A DNA stretch of 64,000 nucleotides. Source: Liolophura sinensis (Eukaryota; Mollusca; Polyplacophora; Chitonida; Chitonidae). The stretch spans positions 7,807,338 through 7,871,337 of the forward strand of contig NC_088302.1 in assembly GCF_032854445.1 (NCBI RefSeq), written 5' to 3'. The notes beneath the pieces are model-generated. The model had not been told where the DNA came from and made no database searches. It saw only the letters and a program-made list of their open reading frames with translations. Below, piece by piece: positions 20,286 through 29,892 of this stretch; positions within the stretch are counted from its first letter, which is position 1, and the number at the start of each line of letters is the position of its first letter. A program made the translations under genes and the position numbers.

Positions 20286-20935
20286 AGTAAAATCTGTTTT
20301 CTTTTTAATCCACACTCTTTGGAATAATATTTTTTAACTTATACAGCAGATATAAAGGCTATATTTACCTATACATATATAACAGTTGCATTCTTATTTT
20401 TAATTCAGTGTTGACTTCATTGTTTTGTGTAAATTTATATGTATACTTTTAGGATCATCTTTTTTTTGAAGCAAAATCTTCCGTAGGTTTTTATCAGTTA
20501 AGCATCATCGTAGCTTGGTAGATCATCATTGGTTTACTGACATCTTTTTACATTGAAAAAAATCTTTCAAAGCATTAAACTTCAATAGTCTGATTTTGGA
20601 GAACAGATGCTTTTGTTTATGACAATAATGAAGTTATATCTGACTGAATTGTATCTTCATAATCTGTGTCAGAAGGTTAAATACCGTTTTGAACAGATGC
20701 ATTCTGTAAGTATACTAGTCTGAAAGGCCATGTACTGTAGTCTGTACATCAACAGAGCCCAGACAGGGCCAAAAGAAGTGAGAAAAGTAAGCAGCCAGGG
20801 CCCAGAGAATACCCTTGTGGGGGTCTGGGAGGGTGAAGCCCCAGGAAAAAATGGGGAAAATATAACGGCAGCAGATTTAGGTCATATTTAGTATACTGTT
20901 ACACAATATTGTTTTAGGCTAAGTACAAAAAATGA
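20286..20935 (+). other. probable GEN1 3' UTR and flank
   Basis: No gene seen. ATTAAA at 20574-20579 is a weak polyadenylation candidate. The right part, from about 20860, belongs to a dispersed repeat also seen at 3895-4110. Confidence 0.4.
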
Positions 20936-20941
20936 AGACTT

Positions 20942-21427
20942 AACTTAATGGCAAAGAAAACACTAAAATGAAGTATGTATCAGATGAAAGACCATTAAAC
21001 ACTGTCCAGGAAAAAAGTTTGGGTATTTTTTTTAGAATTTTTCTGATTAGATTGCATTTAAAACATAGGATTCTGTGGTAGGTTTTTCTGACCACATCAG
21101 GACCATTGACGTCACATAAGGTTTTTACAACTTAACACAAGACATTTCATCATTCAAAATGCATATATACATACAGATCTGTGAATGCATTCGCCAATAT
21201 GACCTTGAAACGAATTATATTAGGCATAAAGTATGAATGTGACGTCACTGATACCTTTGGCGTCACAACAGACCACTATAGAATCTGATCTTTTAATACC
21301 ATTTTACTCGGTTACAGAAATACTCAAATGATAACGTCTAACTATTTTCCTGGACACGTTTTAATGGTCTACCATCAGATATGTACTTCATTTAGTGTTG
21401 TCTTTCCATCTGACAAAATCTGGTGTT
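20942..21427. mobile_element. MITE-like element with about 65-bp terminal inverted repeats
   Basis: The left end (AACACTAAAATGAAGTATG...GACCATTAAACACTGTCCAG, 20953-21012) is the imperfect reverse complement of the right end (CTGGACACGTTTTAATGGTC...TACTTCATTTAGTGTT, 21350-21402). The interior of about 340 bp has no ORF. It is inserted in a dispersed repeat. The exact boundaries and target-site duplication are not clear. Confidence 0.65.
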
Positions 21428-21429
21428 AA

Positions 21430-22925
21430 GTCTGTAGCGGGATTTAAGGAAGTAGGATTTAAGAAAGAAATTTAATGTAGGGAAGTTTCATATATTCATG
21501 TTTTAATGAATTTTCTCGGAAGTTTTGTTAAGATCCTTATCTGAGGCCATACAAGTTAATTTACGAAGTCAATATTTGCCAATATAGCGTTTATTTATTC
21601 TCGTAGGAAGTTTTAAACTTACCTTTATCCGTTTCATCGACGAGTGTTGTTGTTGTATCGGCGTTCGTACAAATTTGGGATAATTTTAAGTATTTTTCAG
21701 CAATGTAGTGATGATAACGTAGAAATTACGAAATTCTATGTCAATTTCTAATCTAGAAAAATTTTTTCCTTCTATTTTCGTTCTTGTTTCACACAGAAAA
21801 TATGGCATTTGTTGTCCTCAGTTCAACCTCGAAAGCAGAAGTTTGTGTTCCCGCCATTTTTGTACATTTATGGTAATAAGGGTGTCTATAGAACCCGCAC
21901 TTACAGGTTTTACGAAATCGGACCAGGATTTTGCCACCACAGTTTGAAAAGGAATTTATCATGTAATTCCCTCGTGTGGAAATTGGTTATACTTTTTGAG
22001 TAATATGGATAAAAATATGGACTTTTCAGATACTGACATTTACATTTTGGCTTCAAAGCAAAGCCATTATTTTGGAGTTCTTGGTTGCGATCGTGATGAC
22101 GTCATCGTGTCTTCTGTGTTTACAAACTGTCAAAAATTGCTCTTGTGACCGGAGTCTAGAATGATAAAATTATACTTTTTTGAGATGATCTGAAATTGGC
22201 CAGCCCAGTCAATGTGGATTTGTCTCCAAAAGTTATAACGGTCTATACAGTGCACTGAAATTGCACTTTCGTATGTGAAAAGGTTGCGGAATTCTGGTAC
22301 GCGTTTTTCTGTAATAGTTCATGTACAATGGACAACGCTGTCTTTAGCTGCTCCTAAGAGACTCCAGCTCATGATAAATGATATTTGGTATTTGATTGGG
22401 AGCTTGGGGCATGTGTTATGTCTTTTTTTTTTCTTTGTTGAGTTTTGAGTAATTATACCCCTTCTAACCAAGCACTGACGTCAGTTTTGTTTATTTGCGT
22501 ATACATATTTCTTTGAAAATTAGTAATATATGATAAATAGGCCTACAAAGAAAAGATTGTTTATTTATCTGTTAAATGTTTTGCTCATGCATGGTAGTTA
22601 CTCTATACCTGTATTACAATACTTGTACATAAAGTATACTGAAGAAATGCCAGATCTGTTGTTTTGTTTAAAATCCCCAGATCCAAGTGTTTGTGCAATT
22701 AAATTTCCTTCTGTTGAAGGAATTTTTTACGTCAGATTTTTAAGGTCAAATTCTCAGATTTAATTTACATCCATGTGTACATAACTATGTTTTGTATAAC
22801 TCAGCCTTTCTAGAATAGGTAATTTGGCTTGTGGTCTCTTTTTCTTAACTTAATATGTTAGGAAAAATCTCAAATAACATATTTGCCTTTTATCTGTGCT
22901 AGTATTTGGTTTATTTCTAGAAATA
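21430..22925 (+). other. intergenic, no gene recognised
   Basis: Two TGACGTCA-like words (about 22095 and 22480) and some short ORFs, none resembling a known protein. Confidence 0.45.
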
Positions 22926-23155
22926 GAGGTCTGTGTGGCGAAGGTGGTTAGCGACCCAGTCGCTGTGAGTTCAAGTCCAGCCTATGTAGGCTCCCTCTCT
23001 GGCCATATGTGGGAAGGTCCTCCAGCAACTTGCGGAGGGTCGTGGATTTCCCCCTGAGCTCTGTCTGGTTTCCTCCCACCATGATGTTAGCCGCAGTCGT
23101 ATAAATGAAATATTCCTGAGTACGATGTAAAACCCGAATCAAATAAATAAATTTC
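22926..23155 (+). mobile_element. SINE, ATAAATAAA-tailed family
   Basis: Full-length or nearly so, with tRNA-like head (GTTAGCGACCC...GAGTTCAAGTCC), GGGAAGGTCCTCCAGCAAC, GTCGTATAAATGAAATATTC and a CAAATAAATAAA tail. Confidence 0.8.
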
Positions 23156-24350
23156 TAGAAATATGAAGATTCAGTGATATATTTGTTAATTTTTAATCCA
23201 GCCGTGAAGGGAATCGGTTTCTAGTGAATTTCATGTAAGGCCACACAAAATACTGCTGCTTACTGATCCTAGCAACCAATTACACAGGAGAACAATGACG
23301 TACATGTACTTAAGACAACAATCTTCTAACAGAAAGACTAATGGAGTCAATCTCAGTCTGGTTGTCCAAGACTTCAAAATCGTCCATCCTGGTACAAGGA
23401 CTTTCATGGCTAAGCATTCAATATATAGGAAATAGACTAAGTACTGGATGGCCAAGTGTCAGCAGGGTCCATATTTTGCAAGGAATTTAAGGCTAAAGTC
23501 ATACTGAACAACTAATGTCATAAATTACAAATTCTTAAAAAGCTAAACTCAGAACAACAAAGAACAAATTGTGGCTGGTACACTGTTTTGCAGTAAAGAA
23601 TCAGTTGACAAATTTTAAACTCCCTAGAGCAAAACATTTTAATTGCAGCTGTGTTTGAAAATTAAACTTAAGTCTTAAGACTTTTGATAATATGGCCCCA
23701 GGTCAGCCAGTTATGTTGTACAGTCAGCAAGTCAAATTATCTGGACATTATGTCAGACAACTGCATTTTCTGGACACCTGGTCAACCACTCATATTATTC
23801 TGTCAGCATGTAATGATGTCACATTTGTTGATACTAAGTCAGCCAGTCACATTTCATAAAGACCCAATTAATCTTCAAGTATTTTTTCTGCAATTTCAGC
23901 TTAAAATTTAATCTGCAAAATCTTGAAAATACAGATAGAGGAAATTTGTAGGCTATGCACATGTACATATACCAGTACATGTTGGAATGCTTCACCTCTT
24001 TGATTAAGATCCTAAGATTTGAGGAAATGTGGTCTGGGTCACATTATTTGGAAATGCAAACCCCTGTATTAACTGAAGAAACCAAATTTCCAAAATATAC
24101 TTTATTTTGAAATCTGACACATGGTAAATAATAGTTGGGTGACATTGATTTAAAAAAAAAAACAAAAAAAAAAACATATAATCAACACATGTAGTTACAG
24201 ATTTAGCCTAAAAACAGAAATGAAACCCCTTTCTGTGAATACTGTTCACCTCTGGACACATGTACACATCATAACCTACAAGCTTGGGTTCTTGCCTGTA
24301 TCGTGCACAACTTACAGCGTTACATGTATTTATCATTACTTCCAAAAATA
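23156..24350 (+). other. intergenic, no gene recognised
   Basis: AT-rich, contains an A-rich stretch near 24150 and a short CAGCCAGT-type imperfect repeat at 23700-23850. Confidence 0.45.
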
Positions 24351-24354
24351 TAAT

Positions 24355-24478
24355 TAATTTTATTGATTTCATTGTGGTTTTCAAGAATATTTCACTTACA
24401 CTTCAATGGCCAGCATTACAGTGGGAGAAAACCTGGCAGACCCCTAGGGAAACCCATCCAAAGAACGAAGTCTTCTAC
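24355..24478 (-). mobile_element. SINE fragment, ATAAATAAA-tailed family
   Basis: The 3' half only, diverged (TCAAGAATATTTCACTTACA, GGCCAGCATTACAGTGGGAG). Confidence 0.6.
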
Positions 24479-25194
24479 TCAGGGACCAGTTATTCATCAA
24501 CATTTATGTGGCTGAATGTTTGTCACATTACTGTAAATCAACAGCTCTCTGACTCAACTATTTCAGCTTTAATTTTTAATTTGTTATATGGACATACATT
24601 GCTCGCGTGCGTTCACTTTAAAACTTGACAAAAGTGTTTATCACCAGCAACGCAATGATATCAACATTCAAACTTTTTCAAACTAAAAACCTTTTCTTAA
24701 ATGTGCAAGACTCAGCAGCAGCAATCTGTACATCCTATTAAAGTTCACTGAACTGGAAAATGTGATTTCACAAGCTGAACGAAGACAGTTTGTTCTGTGA
24801 AAAAGCTGACTGGTTTTGAGGTGGACTGACTTGGGAAGTCAGCAGATGATTCAATGATAAAATGATGTACGAGGTCTTCAGATGAAAACCAGAAATATGC
24901 CCACCTGGTCAGTTTGAACTCCATGCCCTTTGATGGGAGAATTTACAACAAGTTGATCCTTTCCTGATGCGGTTAAAAGATACCACAGGACTGGTTTGGT
25001 ACAGATCAATTTGGTAAAGATTGGATTAGCGTAGATCAATACAACTATCAATCCGTCTGAGGAAAAACACCTGAGATTCTTCCATGTATAAAAATAAACA
25101 TGTACAAATCACATTACCATAATGGTATGGCAACAATACCAAAATAATAACACCAATCATAGGACAAAGTGGTACTTCGGTGTGATGGATAATC

Positions 25195-25566
25195 TCAACC
25201 CGTTCTTATCACTGTTCCGTTTTCAAGTATTAATCCTTTATAATGCTGAGTGAATGTTGAGTTGAAATGACAGTCAAATGATATCTGAATTGTCCTCATT
25301 GCTGATGACCTTGAGATGACCTTTGGTTTCCACTTTCCATCCTGGGATATCTTCATTCCACACATGTACACACTGCCATCTGGCACTCTGCATAAGGAAC
25401 TGTCGAACCACTTTCGCAGTGGGTCAAGTGGGCTTAGTACCTGACAATTACCTGTTCTCTTCAAATTCTGTGCCCTTCCTTCATCTGTGTTCTCCAAAGT
25501 GTTCTCCATATTCCAACCACTTAAATAGTCTGACGAGCTCTTTACTTCACAATTTTCTCTCCTCAT
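25195..25566 (-). CDS. unrecognised 123-codon ORF behind SMN
   Basis: Starts MRRENCEVKSSSDYLSGWN and ends FTQHYKGLILENGTVIRTG, followed by a stop. The composition looks protein-like and no repeat explains it. It lies 120 bp beyond the SMN stop codon on the same strand, so it is either a chance ORF in the SMN 3' UTR, an unspliced small gene, or a terminal exon of another gene. An in-frame TGA lies 18 bp upstream of the ATG. There is no clear signal peptide or membrane segment. I do not recognise the family. Confidence 0.3.
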   Translation of the reverse strand: MRRENCEVKSSSDYLSGWNMENTLENTDEGRAQNLKRTGNCQVLSPLDPLRKWFDSSLCRVPDGSVYMCGMKISQDGKWKPKVISRSSAMRTIQISFDCHFNSTFTQHYKGLILENGTVIRTG

Positions 25567-25685
25567 TTTTACATGTTCTCTTCAAACTCCATAAGATTTT
25601 TGATGATGTGTCCCCAGGCAGCTAAAGTTTGCTCCAATTTCAGTGAGTTCTTATTAAATATTTAATGGTACCATCTTTTGTAGTG

Positions 25686-25721
25686 CTATCTCATGGAATC
25701 TGCATGGCCTTGTTTTAAACC
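25686..25721 (-). CDS. SMN1: SMN terminal exon
   Basis: Acceptor GTTTTCTAG, then [11 protein letters not shown] and TAG. G-L/F-[KR]-Q directly after GYYQ or GYYM is how SMN proteins end. An ATTAAA-like word lies about 20 bp behind the stop on this strand. Confidence 0.88.
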   Translation of the reverse strand, partial: GLKQGHADSMR

Positions 25722-28700
25722 CTAGAAAACATGAAAACACAAGCATCACATTATTTTTACTTTTACACATGTCATACCTGAATGTTTCAGCTCCTTAACA
25801 CCAAAGTGTTTCACAGCTGAAAACATGTATTCATATAAAACAGGCTGACAAAGCCATATTGCAAAACACACTCCTAGAAGAGTGGAGGGAAGACATTGGT
25901 AACATCATAATTCCAGGAAATGTGACAAATAGAAGTAACCCTTACTTATATACCATTGGCTTCCACTCCAACCATACGTGGGAAGGTCCTCAGCAACCTG
26001 CAGATGGTTGTGGGTTTTCCCTGGGTTCTACTCGGTTCCCTCCCGCCATAATGCTGGCCACCGTTGTAGGTGAAATAAGTGAAATATTTCTGAGTATGGC
26101 ATAAAACAGAAATCAAATAAAGAAATATTTAGTTAGCTGATTGCTGTCTGACGTCATACTCAAGAAATCTTCATCTAATGTAACGAGATTGGCCGTGGTA
26201 AACCACTGAACTTTGGCAAGTTTTGAAGACAGCACAAACAGCCACACTAGCCTTACTGATGCTGTCATCAGGACACCATAGACAATGAGTGAGGGAATCT
26301 ACAGCAAACAGCCAACAGCAAATAGGAGGATCCCCTATTTTGATCAATATGTATTTATTTACTTGATTCGAGTTACTCAAGACTCTTTTCCCCTATACGA
26401 TGGCAGTCAGCCTGCAGATGGAGAAGCACCCGCTAACATACCTGATAATAACCAGTGTGATAGCCACTCATGTACCAGGACAGAAGCATGCTGCACAACG
26501 CCTCGTTATCTACCTCACCCAAATCTTCAACCATAGGTGGGGGTGGGGGAGGTACCAGAGGTACACGCTGAAAACAGAACACAGGATCAAGTGCAGTCAG
26601 CTTAATAAAAACAGAACAAAAAGAGCCCCAATGTGTTTATTTATTCACATTTCACTTGTACAGCCATTCGGTTTATGGATGGATGAAACTGGGCAGAGCA
26701 TAAACAAAGCCACTGGTCCTCATCAGGTACCTGACAAACCCAGTGGCCCAAAAACATTACCCAAACCAGCCAGAGCTAGATTTGATCCTGCAACTCATTT
26801 ATCACATGCTGACTGGTAGTAATAAGAACACCACTTCAGCGAAATCTTTGCCTTTATACACAGATGGTGTAGAGTTGTAAAGTTAGAGAGTACAGTATAA
26901 GAGCAATTTTAAGACACTCACTGGAGCGCCCATCCCTGCAGTAGATCTAGGCCATGGGCCAAATGTGCCGGGGAATGAAAATGGAGGCTGGAATTAGAGG
27001 AACAGCTGATTACTATGCACACACAGTGAGCTTTATAATATACTTATCTATATATCAAATAAATATGTAACATAAAAAGAAGGCATTTTCACAGAAAACT
27101 GTATCTAAAAACACCAATGTGGTTTGTATTGAACATGCAATTCAGAGTTAGTGATGCCTGCCTGTTGATTAAATCAAAAGATTTCCTACTCTACTTTCTC
27201 CTGCCTTCATGACCAACAGCATAACTGGTGCAACGTTTAAAGCTTAACAAGGACAACTGTCTTTGAACAACGACAACCGTCTACTAACAATGACCACCGT
27301 CTTTTAACAATGACAACCGTCTTTTAACATTGACAACCGTCTACTAACAATGACAACCGTCTACTAACAATGACAACCGTCTTTTAACAATGACAACCGT
27401 CTACTAACAAGGACAACCGTCTTTTAACAATGACAACCGTCTACTAACAAGGACAACCGTCTACTAACAAGGACAACCCTCTTTTAACAATCACAACCGT
27501 CTACTAACAAGAACAACCGTCTACTAATAAGAACAACCGTCTACTAACAATGACAACCGTCTTTTAACATTGACAACTGTTCACTAACAAGGACAACTGT
27601 TCACTAACAATCACAACCTTCTATGAACAAGCAAATGACAAACAGCAGAAAAGGGGAGATAATCACTGTAACAACTTTACTGAACCTAAAATTCTGCTCA
27701 TGACTAAGTTTCTCATTTTTCTCATTCTAGAAGTTTTATTGATCTAAGAAAAGTCTTTCGATGTTTGTTTCAAAGAAACAAGATGTCTCAACCATGACAC
27801 ATTTCCATGACCAATGGCCAGGGACTGCTGAACCTGAATATGTGACCCAACTAATTTTTTTTTAATGCTATGTTTAACTGGTAGAAATAAATCTCCATTC
27901 ATTGAGCTAGGGAGTATACATACCGGAGCCATGAATGAAGAGCTGCCAAAAGCAGTAGCCATGTGGTTGGTTGATTTCTGTGTCCTTGACTTTGACCTCT
28001 GTGACTGGGGAGCTGAAGGGCTTTGACCTGCCCACTCCATGTCTGACATGTTCTGCAGGATAAAAGGTGGGTGAAATTACACACCTGTGCACAGCCAGAT
28101 TTCACATATCCAACCATACCCTGTTAACTCAGTTCTGGCATGTTTTGTATTTCTCATATCCAACAATACCCTGTTAACTCAGTTCTGACATGTTTTGTAT
28201 TTCTCATATCCAACCATACCCTGTTAACTCAGTTCTGGCATGTTTTGTATTTCTCATATCCAACAATACCCTGTTAACTCAGTTCTGGCATGTTTTGTAT
28301 TTCACATATCCAACAATACCCTGTTAACTCAGTTCTGGCATGTTTTGTATTTCACATATCCAACCATACCCTGTTAACTCAGTTCTGGCATATTTTATAT
28401 TTCACAAATCCAACCATACCCTGTTAACTCAGTTCTGGCATGTTTTATATTTCACATATCCAACCATACCCTGTTAACTCAGTTCTGGCATGTTTTATAT
28501 TTCACATATCCAACCATACCCTGTTAAAGCAGTTCTGGCATGTTTTATATTTCACATATCCAACAATACCCTGTTAACTCAGTTCTGGCATGTTTTGTAT
28601 TTCACATATCCAACCATACCCTGTTAACTCAGTTCTGACATGTTTTATATTTCACAAATCCAACCATACCCTGTTAACTCAGTTCTGGCATGTTTTATAT

Positions 28701-29860
28701 TTCACATATCCAACCATACCCTGTTAAAGCAGTTCTGGCATGTTTTATATTTCACATATCCAACCATACCCTGTTAACTCAGTTCTGGCATATTTTATAT
28801 TTCACAAATCCAACCATACCCTGTTAACTCAGTTCTGGCATGTTTTATATTTCACATATCCAACCATACCCTGTTAAAGCAGTTCTGGCATGTTTTATAT
28901 TTCACATATCCAACCATACCCTGTTAACTCAGTTCTGGCATGTTTTGTATTTCACATATCCAACAATACCCTGTTAACTCAGTTCTGGCATGTTTTATAT
29001 TTCACATATCCAACCATACCCTGTTAACTCAGTTCTGGCATGTTTTATATTTCACATATCCAACCATACCCTGTTAAAGCAGTTCTGGCATGTTTTAATT
29101 ACTTTTTTGACTGAGGTTTAACGCAGTACTCAGAATACAATGGCAGTCAGATCTGTAGGTGGAGGACCTAAGGTAACCCTCAGGTACCTGACAAAACCCT
29201 GACATAATGCTGCAGCTGGGCTGGTGATAGCTGGATTCCACACTGCTCAAGGACTGATAAGCTGTGCTGAGAATCATGCTTCTTCCTTCTACCTTAAAGC
29301 CCCATGATGTTTCTCATTTTCGAAATAAAGTTTTAATTTTCATCAGAGCAAAAGCTCTTTGCAGAGTCACCAAAGAACCAAAAAGAATTAAAATGCACAT
29401 ACATTTTTGTCAGGTTTTGACGAAAATTTGTATTTCAAAATATCTCTTGTTCCTGACATCAACCTAAATGTACCTCTATATCAGAGTTCTGTTTGTTTGA
29501 ACGGCTTGCAGGAAGTAGATTGGCCAAACTTTGCTGTTCTTCATTTCCATATCCTGTGTAGCGCACGAAACACGTCTGGTCCTCCTCATTTATGGACAGG
29601 ATAACAGCGTCATATATCCCTGCATCCTCTGTAAACACTGCCCGACAACGCTCACCCACCTTCCACTGAAAACAGATTTCTATTTATTCATTAATAAATA
29701 CTGAAATGTATTATACGTTCATGGGGATATATTTTACATATTCATGGGGATATATATTACATATTCATGGGAATATATTTTACATGTTCATGGGGATATA
29801 TATTACATGTGCATAGGCATATATTTTACATGTTCATAAGGATATATATTACATGTTCAT

Positions 29861-29892
<32 letters not shown>

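Noticed and set aside
22530-22763. 77-codon ORF (MINRPTKKRLFIYLLNV...)
   Set aside because: No similarity, no splice context and typical AT-rich chance composition. Considered as a further GEN1 exon but not supported.
27238-29097. Regular repeats that might suggest a CRISPR array
   Set aside because: Units are contiguous with no unique spacers, the host is an animal, and the arrays lie in SMN introns. They are minisatellites.
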